From: JAPSGM01 sp963777045
GTDB taxonomy: Bacteria > Chloroflexota > Limnocylindria > QHBO01
Assembly: GCA_963777045.1 (NCBI GenBank)
Contig: CAVZPD010000026.1
Location: forward strand, 1 to 64,000
DNA: 64,000 bases
Direction of reading: 5' to 3'
Shown here: positions 1 to 10,650 of the stretch, piece by piece
Numbering within the stretch: the first letter of the stretch is position 1
Layout: the number at the start of each line of letters is the position of its first letter
Position numbers and translations under genes: made by a program
The notes under the pieces: model-generated
What the model saw: the letters and a program-made list of their open reading frames with translations, nothing else
What the model was told of the DNA's origin: nothing
Databases searched by the model: none

Positions 1-54
1 GACCGATTGGGGGACTTGCGGATGGGACCCCTGTTCGCGCTACCGTGATCCTGC

Positions 55-555
55 ATGGCGACTCAACGCGACGCCTACGAGATCCTGCAGGTCCACCCCA
101 ACGCGCTGCCCGAGGTCGTCGAGGCGGCCTACCGCGCACTGGCCCGGGTGCATCACCCCGACCGCAACGAGACGCGCGACAGCGGAGCGATGGCCGACCT
201 CAACTGGGCCTACTCCGTGCTGCACGACCCCGAGCGCCGCATCGAGTACGACAAGACGCGTGTCGCGATACCCATCGGCTCCGGCATGAATTCGAGCCTC
301 ATCCAGCGCATGGAGCAGGCGCGAGGTGCACAGCCGGGGGAGAGCATCGAGTCGCCGGGCGCAGCCGTCATCGATTTCGGCAGATACGCCGGCATGACGC
401 TGAGTGAGCTGGGACGCCTCGACCCGGTCTACCTGCAGTGGCTCCGCCGCCACTCATCGGGTGCGCGGTACCGCCACCAGATCGACGCCGTGCTGGGTAG
501 CGCGGCGGCCCGACGCGCCGTCGTCGCCGCGTCGCGTGCGGCGGCCGAGGAGTGA
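55..555 (+). CDS. J-domain protein with C-terminal DUF3820-like module
   Basis: A 166-residue protein. Residues 5-70 form a J domain with the HPD tripeptide (HHPDR, about 34-36), which in the family stimulates the Hsp70 (DnaK) ATPase. Residues about 106-147 (IDFGRYAGMT...YLQWLRRHSSG) resemble the short DUF3820-type FGKY-G-x-L...DPxYLxWL module seen near exonuclease-like proteins; that match is by eye. There is no G/F region, zinc finger or substrate domain, so it is not a canonical DnaJ. A paralogue with the same architecture lies at 52904-53371. The start ATG is 8 bases after a TACCGT -10-like box (41-46), suggesting a leaderless mRNA. The substrate is unknown. Confidence 0.8.
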   Translation: MATQRDAYEILQVHPNALPEVVEAAYRALARVHHPDRNETRDSGAMADLNWAYSVLHDPERRIEYDKTRVAIPIGSGMNSSLIQRMEQARGAQPGESIESPGAAVIDFGRYAGMTLSELGRLDPVYLQWLRRHSSGARYRHQIDAVLGSAAARRAVVAASRAAAEE

Positions 556-568
556 GGGCGCGGTCGGC

Positions 569-2152
<1,584 letters not shown>

Positions 2153-2171
2153 CGGTCGCTCCTGCCTCCTG

Positions 2172-2333
2172 CTACTTCTGTCGGCTATGCCAGCAAGCGC
2201 CGCGCCACCGGAGCTGAAGAGGCTCGTCCTCGTGGAGGACCGGCACGCCCAGGAGGTCGACGTAGAAGGCCCGGGCCGCCGACACGTCGCGAACGTGCAG
2301 GAAGAGGTGACTGAGCCGAGGGTGGTCAGGCAT
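2172..2333 (-). pseudogene. Truncated VOC (glyoxalase-fold) fragment
   Basis: A 53-codon ORF beginning MPDHPRLSHLFLHVRDVSAA and running to VPVLHEDEPL. This is the first beta-alpha-beta half of a vicinal-oxygen-chelate domain, and it stops where the remaining roughly 65 residues should be. The start overlaps the end of the YdeI-like gene by 8 bases (ATGCCTGA), so it looks translationally coupled. The next frame carries a few more plausible residues (SSGGAALAGIADR) before malate synthase, so a frameshift plus deletion is possible. It cannot form a full VOC fold alone. Confidence 0.55.
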
Positions 2334-2940
2334 CGGACCGGTTCCTCCCGTAGGCCATGGGCTTGATCGGGCGTGCCGCGGCGCTGGCCTCTGCCAGCTC
2401 GGCGAAGCGCCGCTCCCTGGTCTCGGGCCGCTTCGCCGACAGGATCCAGTGGATGGCCGTGCGGCGGTAGCCCGGCGGCTGCCCACGCCAGTGCTGCCAC
2501 GCCGATTCGTTGCGCCGCAGCCGCTCCTCGAGCTCCGCCGGCAGGTCCATCGGCGCCTGCTCGTAGCTGTACTGGGCATCCTTGCGCCGGTCGCGCTCCT
2601 CGAACGCCCGCAGGCCTGCCGGATGCATCTGCCCGGCTGCGGTCATCTCCTCGACCTTCGCGATGTTCACCGCGCTCCAGCTGCTGCCCTTCCGGCGCGG
2701 CGTGAAGCGATTGGTGTGGATCTCGTGGTCGATCCCGTAGCCGATGCCGTCGATCCAGCCGAAGCAGAGGGCCACGTCCACCGACTCGGGATAGGTCATG
2801 GCCGTCTTGCCCGACGCCTTGCGGTAGTAGCCCACCCAGACGTGGTCGTCCGTGTCGTGATGCCCCTCCAGCCAGCCGCGGAAGTCCTCAGCCGATGCGA
2901 AGACCTGGACCTCGTCGGCTCCTGGCCGGGTGACCGGCAC
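2326..2940 (-). CDS. YdeI/OmpD-associated family protein
   Basis: A 204-residue cytosolic protein of the YdeI family (bacteriocin-protection / OmpD-associated, PF13376 type). Recognisable features are the N-terminal FASAEDFRGWLE, VWVGYYRKASGK, the FGWIDGIGYG block, RFTPRRKGSSWSAVN, and the C-terminal RRTAIHWILSAKRPETRERR basic tail. Its biochemical function is unknown. The start is GTG and shares one base with the TAG stop of the upstream FAD-subunit gene, so it is probably co-translated with the hydroxylase operon although no functional link is known. Confidence 0.85.
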   Translation of the reverse strand: MPVTRPGADEVQVFASAEDFRGWLEGHHDTDDHVWVGYYRKASGKTAMTYPESVDVALCFGWIDGIGYGIDHEIHTNRFTPRRKGSSWSAVNIAKVEEMTAAGQMHPAGLRAFEERDRRKDAQYSYEQAPMDLPAELEERLRRNESAWQHWRGQPPGYRRTAIHWILSAKRPETRERRFAELAEASAAARPIKPMAYGRNRSDA

Positions 2941-3794
2941 TACCAGCCGCCCTCGTCACGGATGAGCCGGTTGAGCACCCGCGACGCCACCGTGCGCCGG
3001 TAGTCTGCCGTGGACCGCACGTCGTCGATGGGTGTGAGCTCGCCGGCCAGCACGGCAGCTGCGCGATCGGCCGTCTCCTGCGTGGGGCCGAATCCCTCGA
3101 GGACGGCCTCCGTCGCCGGCGCACGAACGGGCGTGGCCGCCATCGAGCCGAGCGCCAGGTGCACGTTGCGCCACAGGCCCTCGTCACCCGGCTCCCACGC
3201 GAGCGCCATCACCACCTTGGAGATGGCCTGTGCCCGCCGCGTGCCCACCTTGCGGAAGCGGACCTGGCGTCCCGGACGTAGCGGGAAGCGGATCCGCACG
3301 ATCAGCTCGTCAGGTGCGAGCGCCGTCTGGCGGTAGCCGGTCCAGAACTCCCCGGCCGATACGCTTCGTTCACCGCGCGCCGACCCGAGCACCAGCTCGG
3401 CGTCGGTTGCCAGCAGGATCGGCAGGGTATCGCCCGCCGGCGAGGCGTTCGCAGCGTTGCCGCCGATCGTGGCCCGGTTCTGGATCTGGGCCGCGCCGAT
3501 GGTGGCGGCCGCCTCGGCCAGGACGGGGAGGTGCTTGGCGATCTCGGGAGAGCGGCGGAGGTCGGTGTAGGTGCAGAGCGCTCCGACGAGCAGGGCGTGG
3601 TCGTCACCACGGATCCCGCGCATGGCATCGATGCGCCAGAGGTCCATGACGCGTTCCGGTGGCTCGCCCATCTCGCCGGTGAGCTGGACCAGCAGGTCGG
3701 TGCCACCGGCGATCGGCCGGTGCGGCAGCGTGGACAGGACGGCATAGGCTTCGTCCAGCGTGCGAGGTGAGACGACCGGCGGCTCAGGCGGCAT
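2940..3794 (-). CDS. Molybdenum hydroxylase FAD-binding subunit (XdhB/CoxM type)
   Basis: A 284-residue medium subunit that passes electrons from the 2Fe-2S subunit to FAD and NAD+ or another acceptor. The FAD-binding motif PIAGGTDLLVQ and the ATIGGNAANASPAGD loop typical of the CO dehydrogenase/xanthine dehydrogenase flavoprotein family are clear, followed by the C-terminal CO_deh_flav_C region. The ATG at 3794 lies 4 bases after the stop of the iron-sulfur subunit gene; upstream in-frame codons overlap that gene and do not resemble the family. The gene order (large, small, medium) is one operon. Confidence 0.93.
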   Translation of the reverse strand: MPPEPPVVSPRTLDEAYAVLSTLPHRPIAGGTDLLVQLTGEMGEPPERVMDLWRIDAMRGIRGDDHALLVGALCTYTDLRRSPEIAKHLPVLAEAAATIGAAQIQNRATIGGNAANASPAGDTLPILLATDAELVLGSARGERSVSAGEFWTGYRQTALAPDELIVRIRFPLRPGRQVRFRKVGTRRAQAISKVVMALAWEPGDEGLWRNVHLALGSMAATPVRAPATEAVLEGFGPTQETADRAAAVLAGELTPIDDVRSTADYRRTVASRVLNRLIRDEGGW

Positions 3795-3798
3795 CGGT

Positions 3799-4269
3799 CT
3801 AGCCTGCGCCGGCGCGCCGCTCTGCGGCCAGGGCGATCGCGTCGATGATCTTGGTGTAGCCGGTACAGCGGCACAGGTTCCCGGCGATGGCCTCACGAAT
3901 GGCGTCCTCGTCAGCCGACCGACCGGAGGCGAGGAACGCCTCGCCGGCCATCAGCATGCCCGGCGTGCAGATGCCGCACTGTGCACCGCCGGTCTCCAGG
4001 AAGGCCGCCTGCAGCTGGTTCAGGCGTCCATCGGCCGCGAGTCCTTCCACCGTTTCGATTCGCGTCCCCTCGACCTGGCAGACCGGTACCAGGCACGAGT
4101 TGACCACCTCGCCATCGATGAGCACGGAACAGGCGCCGCACTCGCCCTCGCCGCAGCCTTCCTTGGTCCCGGTCAGGCCCAGGTCCTCGCGCAGCGCGTC
4201 GAGCAGGCGCCGCATCCCCGGCGCGGCGAGCTCGGTCCGCTCCCCGTTGACGATGAAGCTGTACCTCAT
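3799..4269 (-). CDS. Molybdenum hydroxylase 2Fe-2S subunit (XdhC/CoxS type)
   Basis: A 156-residue small subunit with two [2Fe-2S] clusters. The plant-ferredoxin-type cluster ligands lie in EGCGEGECGACSVLIDG and NSCLVP near residues 38-60. The second set is in GGAQCGICTPGM and GNLCRCTGY. All eight cysteines expected for the family are present. The ATG overlaps the TGA of the large-subunit gene by 4 bases (ATGA), so the subunits should be made in equal amounts. The protein relays electrons from the molybdenum centre to FAD. Confidence 0.95.
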   Translation of the reverse strand: MRYSFIVNGERTELAAPGMRRLLDALREDLGLTGTKEGCGEGECGACSVLIDGEVVNSCLVPVCQVEGTRIETVEGLAADGRLNQLQAAFLETGGAQCGICTPGMLMAGEAFLASGRSADEDAIREAIAGNLCRCTGYTKIIDAIALAAERRAGAG

Positions 4270-6659
4270 GGCTTGAAGTCCTGTGGCGGCTCGGTGGGCG
4301 CACGCAGCGGGATCTCGTCTCCGCCGGGCGGGGCATCCTCGATGGGCGGGGCAGCCGCGGGGGAGGCGTCGGACGAGATGCCGGGAGGCGCAGGCATGGG
4401 TCCACCGGTGACGGCCGCCAGGATGCGTTCGGGCGTCGCGGGCAGGTCGTGGATCCAGACCCCCGTCGCGTCGTGGATGGCCGCGACCACCGCGGGGGCG
4501 CCGACATCCATGGGGAGCTCACCGACGCCCTTCGCGCCGTGCGGCGCCCCTGAGAATGGCTGCTCGACCAGGATGCTGCGGATGCGGGGTGCGTCGAGGC
4601 TGGTCGGGATCAGGTAGGTCGCCATGCGGTCGTTCAGGTAGCGCCCGTCGACGAGCTTCATCTCCTCGATGGTGGCGTAGCCGACCGCCTGCAGCGAGCC
4701 GCCCTCCACCTGGCCCTCGGCGAGCACGGGGTGGATGGCGTGACCGATGTCAGCGGCTCCGGTGTACTCGCGGACGATGACCTCCGCCGTGTCCAGGTCC
4801 ACGTCGACCCGCACGACCGCAGCGGCCCAGCCGTAGGCGGGGTAGGCGTCGCCCTGGTAGGTCGCGTCATCGAAGCTGATGCCCGGATAGGGGCTGAACT
4901 GCTCGTCGACTCGCATGGGCCCCGCCTCGTGGTAGGCGTCGGCGAACGGACGGCCGCTGCGCTCCTCAACCTGCCGCCGCAGCTTCTCGGCGGCATGGAT
5001 CAGGAGGCCGCCGACGACCATGGCGGTCCGGCTGGCGACCGTCGGCCCGGAGTCGGGGACGATGGAGGTGTCCTGCGCAGCAATCTCGACCTCGTCGTAC
5101 TCGACGCCAAGCGTGTCGGCCACCAACTGCGGGAAGATCGTCTTGGTGCCCTGGCCCATCTCCGTGGACGCGGTGAGGATCCGGATCCGGCCAGCCTCGG
5201 TGATCTCGATCGAGGCCACCGACGCCAGCTTGACCTCGCCCGAGCCGGTGAAGCCCGCGCCGTGCCAGGCCAGCGCCAGGCCGATGCCGGACGCCCGTCG
5301 CGCGCCGTCCTGCCGTCGCAGGCGGGCATCCCCGGTCTGCTGCCGGTGCCGTTCGAAACCCGACGCCTCGGCGGCTGCCTCCAGCACCTCCAGGGCAGCC
5401 ACGCTCTCGCGCAGCACCTGGCCGGTGGGGGTGACGTCGCCCTCCTGGTACGCCCAGCGTCGCCGCAGCTCCAGCGGCGAGACCTCCAGCTCGCCGGCGA
5501 TGCGGTTGACCTGCATCTCGGCCGCGAACTCTGACTGGGGCGCGCCGAAGCCGCGGAAGGCGCCGTTCGGTGGCGTGTTGGTGGCCATGGCGCGCGCCAC
5601 GATGCGCACGTTCTCGCAGCGGTAGGGTCCGCCGGCGTGCAGGGCGCCCCGCGAGAGGACGACCGGCGTCAGGGTGCAGTAGGCGCCGCCGTCCATGATC
5701 AGCTCGACCTCCTCGGCGACCAGGTCGCCGCGAGCGTCGATCCCGCTCCGGTAGCGCACGACCGCGGGGTGCCGCTTGGTGGTGGCGCTGATGTCCTCGT
5801 GGCGGTCGTAGATCATCCGGACCGGCTTGCCGACCTTCAGCGCCAGCAGCGAGGCGTGCAGCGCGATCATGGACGGATACTCCTCCTTGCCGCCGAAGCC
5901 ACCGCCCGTCTCTGCCTGCACCACGACGGCGAACTCGTCATCCATGGCCAGAGCGCGCTTCATCGCCTTGTGGATGTAGTACGGACACTGCAGGGATCCG
6001 TGGACCGTGATCCCGCCACCCTCGGTCGGGACGGCGATCATGGCCTGGTTCTCGATGTAGAGCTGCTCCTGGTGGCCGACCCGGTACGTCCCCTCCACCA
6101 CCCGGTCGGCGCCCGCCATGGCCGAAGCTGCATCTCCACGCTCGATGACGTAGTGCGCGAACTCGCGCTCGCTCTCCAGCGGATCGAAGACGGGAGGCAG
6201 CGGCTCGGTGCGCAGGCGGATGCGCCGCCGGGCTTCGCGGACGGTCGCCTTATCGGCAGCCGCCACGAGCGCCACCGCCTCTGCCTGGTGCTGGATCTCG
6301 CCGCCGACGGGCACCAGCACGGGCTGGTCGTCGTCGATCAGGCTCACCACGTTCTCGCCCGGGACGTCATCGGCGGTCACAACCACGACGGTGCTCCAAT
6401 CGAACTCCTCATCGAGGTCGATGCCGAGAAGGCGGGCATGCGGCTGCGTGGAGCGAATCGTCGCGCCGTACCAGGCGCCGGGGAAGACGAGGTCGTCGGC
6501 GTACTTCGCGGCCCCGGTCAGCTTTTCTCGCCCTTCGCGCCGCAGCGGGAACGCGCCCCGGGCACGTCCGGCGACCGAAGTACCGGGCGCAACGACCAAC
6601 GCGTCGGGAGCGCCGGCATCCGGCTGCAGGGTGCGCGTCGTCGCCGTTTGGCGCTCCAT
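4266..6659 (-). CDS. Xanthine dehydrogenase-type molybdopterin-binding subunit
   Basis: A 797-residue catalytic subunit holding the molybdenum cofactor. Family blocks seen: GAAKYADDL (N-terminal a/b hammerhead), ETGGGFGGKEEYPS, NGAFRGFGAPQSE, STEMGQGTKT and GAKGVGELPMD, the last carrying the catalytic Glu. The FRGFGxPQ arginine block is the xanthine-dehydrogenase type and differs from AYxCSFR of form I CO dehydrogenase, so purine or another N-heterocycle is the more likely substrate; this is inference. The C-terminal 40 residues are Pro/Ala-rich and disordered-looking. The start is ATG 6659; ATG 6668 is an in-frame alternative. A MocA-like cofactor enzyme, a deaminase and a purine permease lie within 9 kb. 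Confidence 0.9.
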   Translation of the reverse strand: MERQTATTRTLQPDAGAPDALVVAPGTSVAGRARGAFPLRREGREKLTGAAKYADDLVFPGAWYGATIRSTQPHARLLGIDLDEEFDWSTVVVVTADDVPGENVVSLIDDDQPVLVPVGGEIQHQAEAVALVAAADKATVREARRRIRLRTEPLPPVFDPLESEREFAHYVIERGDAASAMAGADRVVEGTYRVGHQEQLYIENQAMIAVPTEGGGITVHGSLQCPYYIHKAMKRALAMDDEFAVVVQAETGGGFGGKEEYPSMIALHASLLALKVGKPVRMIYDRHEDISATTKRHPAVVRYRSGIDARGDLVAEEVELIMDGGAYCTLTPVVLSRGALHAGGPYRCENVRIVARAMATNTPPNGAFRGFGAPQSEFAAEMQVNRIAGELEVSPLELRRRWAYQEGDVTPTGQVLRESVAALEVLEAAAEASGFERHRQQTGDARLRRQDGARRASGIGLALAWHGAGFTGSGEVKLASVASIEITEAGRIRILTASTEMGQGTKTIFPQLVADTLGVEYDEVEIAAQDTSIVPDSGPTVASRTAMVVGGLLIHAAEKLRRQVEERSGRPFADAYHEAGPMRVDEQFSPYPGISFDDATYQGDAYPAYGWAAAVVRVDVDLDTAEVIVREYTGAADIGHAIHPVLAEGQVEGGSLQAVGYATIEEMKLVDGRYLNDRMATYLIPTSLDAPRIRSILVEQPFSGAPHGAKGVGELPMDVGAPAVVAAIHDATGVWIHDLPATPERILAAVTGGPMPAPPGISSDASPAAAPPIEDAPPGGDEIPLRAPTEPPQDFKP

Positions 6660-6718
6660 GTCGCGCATGCTAGCGCGCCGGGCCAACCTGCATGGCCCGC
6701 TTTGGAAGCGGCGGAGCG

Positions 6719-7120
6719 TCAGGCCTTTGCCTCGGAGATCTCGAGCAGGTGGCCATCGGGGTCGCGGAAGAAGGCGCGCACCTCCCATTCGGACTCGACC
6801 GGCGGTGTCAGGAAGGTCGCACCACGCCCCCGCAGCTCCTCGTACGCGGTACGGCAGTCGGCGACGCGCATGGTGAAGGCGTGATCGACGCGCGATCGGT
6901 CATCGGCCACGGCGAACGTGACGTCGGGCTTGTCGGGAGTTGGCCCGCCGCCCGTCACGAGCAGGATCCAGGCACCGGCCAGGCGAAGTACGCAGGAGGT
7001 GCCGCCGTACTCTCGATGGAGATCGGCGCCGACCACGTCGCGCCAGAAGTCGCGCGATCGATCGATGTCGCGGACGACCAGGATCGTCGTCAGCTCGACG
7101 CGGGGATCGGGGAACGCCAT
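6719..7120 (-). CDS. VOC (glyoxalase/bleomycin-resistance fold) protein
   Basis: A 133-residue intact VOC protein with paired beta-alpha-beta-beta-beta units: RVELTTILVVRDIDRSRDFW at the start and EVRAFFRDPDGHLLEISEAKA at the end, the latter carrying the usual C-terminal metal-ligand Glu. The start is 2 bases after the stop of the D-aminoacylase gene. The specific substrate cannot be told from sequence; the fold covers isomerases, dioxygenases and drug-binding proteins. Confidence 0.85.
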   Translation of the reverse strand: MAFPDPRVELTTILVVRDIDRSRDFWRDVVGADLHREYGGTSCVLRLAGAWILLVTGGGPTPDKPDVTFAVADDRSRVDHAFTMRVADCRTAYEELRGRGATFLTPPVESEWEVRAFFRDPDGHLLEISEAKA

Positions 7121-7122
7121 GG

Positions 7123-8721
7123 CTACCTCCTTCGCAATGCGCGACCGGGTCGAGCCCCCGTCGGCCGGCCGTCCAGGATCACCGGCTCCCCGTTGACGAT
7201 GACATGCTCGATGCCGGTCGGGAAGCGGCGTGGCTCATCGTAGGTCGCGTTCGAGCGGACCGTTGCGGGGTCGAAGACCACCACGTCAGCGGCGTAACCG
7301 TCCCGCAGTAGGCCACGGTCCCGCAGCCCGAGGCGCGCCGCGGCTGCCCCGGTCATGCGATGCACGGCCTCCTCCAGCGAGAGCAGCCCCTCCTCGCGCA
7401 CGAACTGCCCGAGCACCCGCGGATAGGACCCGTACGTCCGTGGAGACGGCTTCTCGCCCAGGAAGGTCGAATCGGTCCCGATCATGGCGCCCGGGTGCGC
7501 GAGGAAGCGACGCAGGCCATCGGTCCATGGCCCGCTGGTGACCTGGGCCACGCCGAGGTGCTCGGCAAGGAGCAGGTCGCAGATGGCGTCCACGGCATCG
7601 GCGCCGGTCTCGCGCATGACGTCGGCCAGCGTGCGGGACTCCCAACGCAGGTTCTCCGGCCGCGTGAAGGCGCCCAGGCGCACATCGGCCCACCCCTCCC
7701 CGGAGGCGTAGGCGGCCCCGCGGGAGCGCAGCTCGTCCCGGATGCGGTCGCGGGTCGAGCGCTCCGCGATCCGCTCCTTCAGGCGCGTCGGCCCACCGGC
7801 ATGGACCCACTGCGGGAGCTGGATCAGGAGGCGCGTGGAGGCCCACTCGTACGGGTAGGTGTCGAAGGTGACGTCCTGCCCGGCGGCTCGCGCGTCGTCG
7901 AGCACGGCGAGCATCTGCTCGGGAGGACCGGGGTAGGTCTGGCGATGGTAGAAGTGGGTGATGTGGGTCGATCCATCGCCACGCCGCCCGATCTCGACCG
8001 CCTCGAGGAACGGATCCAGGAAGCGGTCGCCGAGCGGGTAGCGGACATGCGTGTGGTAGAAGCCGCCCAGCAGCGCCGCCTCGTTCGTCAGCGCGGCCAG
8101 CTCGTCGGTCGTGGCGTACGAGCCCGGCGGGTAGTCCAGGCCGGACGAGACGCCGAACGCCCCCTCCTGCATCGCCTCGCGCAGCATGGCGCGCATGGCC
8201 TGCAGCGCACGCTCGTCCGCCGGTTCGTCCTCCCAGCCGACGGCGCCGATGCGCAGCGCGCTGTTGCCGACCAGGTAGCCGATGTTGACCGCCTGGCCGC
8301 GGTCGTATCGGTCCAGGTAGGTGGCGACGCTTGTCCAGTCGTAGGCGATCTCCGGCCTGCCGTCGAGGCCGGCATTCAGCTCCACGAAGGCGAGCAGGTC
8401 GCGGCGGTCGGCGAACGGCGCGCAGCCGTTGCCGTCCACCCCGATGATCTCGGTGGTAACGCCCTGCCGCACCTTCGGCGCGTGATCGGGCTCGGCGAGG
8501 ACGACCAGGCCGCCATGCGAATGCAGGTCGATGAAGCCCGGTGCCACGACCATCCCGGCGGCGTCGATCGTGCGCGCCGCGGCCGGACGCCACGCGTCGT
8601 CCCCCAGGTGCAGCCGTGCGTCGAGGACGCCCACACTCCCGGAGATTGGGGCGGTGCCGGTGCCGTCGGTCACCACTCCGTTGGCGATGAGCAGGTCCAC
8701 GCGGCCGGGGAGGGCTTGCAC
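7123..8721 (-). CDS. N-acyl-D-amino-acid deacylase (D-aminoacylase family)
   Basis: A 532-residue amidohydrolase-superfamily enzyme that hydrolyses N-acyl-D-amino acids. The metal motif HSHG (in APGFIDLHSHGG), the conserved Cys in GVDGNGCAPF, HTHVR and the C-terminal metal-loop Asp in IGTDSTF are present, along with the terminal beta-domain closure ADVVVFDPATV. The frame is open well upstream, but GTG 8721 gives the normal N-terminus and sits 7 bases after a TAGGAT -10 box, arguing for a leaderless start. It heads the minus-strand run through the hydroxylase genes to malate synthase. Some relatives are annotated as dihydroorotase-like or hydantoinase-like, so the substrate is not certain. Confidence 0.88.
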   Translation of the reverse strand: MQALPGRVDLLIANGVVTDGTGTAPISGSVGVLDARLHLGDDAWRPAAARTIDAAGMVVAPGFIDLHSHGGLVVLAEPDHAPKVRQGVTTEIIGVDGNGCAPFADRRDLLAFVELNAGLDGRPEIAYDWTSVATYLDRYDRGQAVNIGYLVGNSALRIGAVGWEDEPADERALQAMRAMLREAMQEGAFGVSSGLDYPPGSYATTDELAALTNEAALLGGFYHTHVRYPLGDRFLDPFLEAVEIGRRGDGSTHITHFYHRQTYPGPPEQMLAVLDDARAAGQDVTFDTYPYEWASTRLLIQLPQWVHAGGPTRLKERIAERSTRDRIRDELRSRGAAYASGEGWADVRLGAFTRPENLRWESRTLADVMRETGADAVDAICDLLLAEHLGVAQVTSGPWTDGLRRFLAHPGAMIGTDSTFLGEKPSPRTYGSYPRVLGQFVREEGLLSLEEAVHRMTGAAAARLGLRDRGLLRDGYAADVVVFDPATVRSNATYDEPRRFPTGIEHVIVNGEPVILDGRPTGARPGRALRRR

Positions 8722-8728
8722 GTTGCCA

Positions 8729-8734
8729 ATCCTA
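8729..8734 (-). promoter_or_regulatory. -10 box for the D-aminoacylase gene
   Basis: TAGGAT on the minus strand, 7 bases before GTG 8721. No convincing -35 is visible. The spacing puts the transcription start at or one base before the start codon. Confidence 0.45.
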
Positions 8735-8911
8735 CCGGCAGCATGGACCTGAGGCGGAACGGACGGTCCCAGGAATGACCTTCGGCACTTCCGGCAGTCG
8801 CCACCGACCTCCGAACGTGACCTCAGCAAGAGAATCAGACGCGCCGGTCGCGACCGATCGAGATGCTGCTCCTCCTCGAGGCCCGGTGCGGCGGCACCAG
8901 GAGGAGAGGTC

Positions 8912-10638
8912 ATGCGCTGGAACACTCCCATCAGTCGACGGCAGCTGCTCAAGGGCAGTGCGCTCGCTGCAGGCACGCTCGCCGTCCCGTTCGGCGGTCC
9001 CCGCTGGCGGGCACTCGCCGACGAATTGCCGCCGCCCCTCGTCGACGGCGCTGGCCTCACCCGCTTCCTGGACCCGCTGCCCATCCCACCATCCTGGAGC
9101 GGTGCCGAGCTCGCCGCGACCGGCCTCACCATGGCGCCCGGGACGCACAGCTTCCACGCCGAGCTGGGCGAGAGCGCGACCTGGGGCTATGGTGGTGCAC
9201 CCTACCTGGGTCCAATCGTCGACCTGGCGTCGGGCACACCCGGTCGAGTTCGTGGCGCGCAACCGCCTTGGAGCGCACCCGCTCGGTATCGACACCGAGA
9301 TCCACGGACCCGATGCTCCTCGACGCCACCCAGCCGCGCGCCTCGCTCCATCTGCATGGCGGCTACACCGAACCTGAATCGGATGGCTATCCCGAGGACA
9401 CCTTCCGCCCCGGCGAGGACCACTCCTACCGCTACGAGAACGACCAGGCCGCGGGCAGCATCTGGTACCACGACCACGCTCTCGGCCTGACGCGCCTGAA
9501 CGTCTACGCCGGGCTGGCGGGCTTCTACTTCGTTCGGGGCGAAGCGGACGCGAGCCTACCCGGCGGCGAGTTCGAGATCCCGCTCGTCCTCCAGGACAAG
9601 CGGATCCACGCGGAGGATGCCGGCGGGGCATACCGGCTCGCATACCCCTACCCCTGGGAGCCTGAGTTCTTCGGCGATCTCGCCGTCGTCAACGGCAAGG
9701 CGTGGCCATACCGCGACGTCACGCGGGGCTGGTACCGGCTGCGGGTCGTGAATGGCTCCAGCTCGCGCTTCTACCACCTGGCTCTCGATCCATTCCGGCC
9801 CTTCCTGCAGGTCGGCAGCGATACCGGTTTCCTGGGTCGGCCAGTCACGCTGCACAGCCTGATCGTCGCTCCAGGCGAGCGTGTCGATCTGCTCGTCGAC
9901 TTCGGGCGCTATCCGCCCGGCTCGCACGTGCGGCTTCGGAACCTGCCACTGCCGTCCCACGTCGTCAGCCCGGCCGAGATCGAGCTCCCGGAGTTGATGG
10001 AGTTCCGCGTTGGGGCTCAGAAGGGCTGGCAGGGCCGCATCCCGCGCCAGCTGCCCGGTGTCGTCTCGCTGGCCGATCGGCCCTTGGCCGCTCGGCGCGT
10101 CGTGCTCCTTACCGAGATCATCGATCCGGAGAGCGACGAGCCGGTGATGGCCCTGCTCAACGCTCGTCCGTGGGACACGGATGAGCTCGAGCGTCCGGTC
10201 GTGAACACGCTCGAGGAGTGGGAGATCGTCAACCTGACAGCCGATACTCACCCGATCCACCTGCACCTGGTTCAGTTCCAGCTGCGCAACCGACAGCCGA
10301 TCGATGTGGAGCGGTACCTGCTGGACGTGTTCGGGACCGATGAGCTCCACCCCAGCGACGTGGGCTCCGGGGCACGCCCCTTCCCATCGCCCGGCGCCTA
10401 CCTCACCGGTGGAGGGTCCGCTCCGGCTGCCTATGAGGGAGGCTGGAAGGACACCATCCAGGCACACCCGGGCATGGTGACGCGCATCCTGGTTCCCTTC
10501 GGACCGTCTGCCGCGCCTGGCGTGCCGTTTGGATCTCGGGTGGCGAAGCCATTCACCGGGCGCTACGTGTGGCACTGTCACATCCTGGACCACGAGGACA
10601 ACGAGATGATGCTGCCGTACGAGGTGGTACCCGCCTAG
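8912..10638 (+). CDS. Multicopper oxidase, Tat-exported (two frameshifts as read)
   Basis: A CotA/bilirubin-oxidase-like multicopper oxidase. The N-terminus has a Tat signal (SRRQLLKGSALAAG). Copper ligands are in SLHLHGG, IWYHDHA, HPIHLHLVQFQ and WHCHILDHEDNEMM, so the type 1 and type 2/3 centres are complete. The reading frame changes at about 9240 and again at about 9313; in both places removing one C from a CCC run restores the expected text (GTPVEF, then IHGPMLLDATQP). I take these as consensus errors in an intact gene of about 575 residues. It probably oxidises phenolics, bilirubin or metal ions outside the membrane. It ends 12 bases before the convergent deaminase gene. Confidence 0.85.
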
Positions 10639-10650
10639 CAGGTACCCCCG

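Noticed and set aside
4266..6659. Aerobic CO dehydrogenase large subunit (CoxL)
   Set aside because: The active-site loop AYxCSFR of form I is absent; the FRGFGxPQ block is of xanthine dehydrogenase type.
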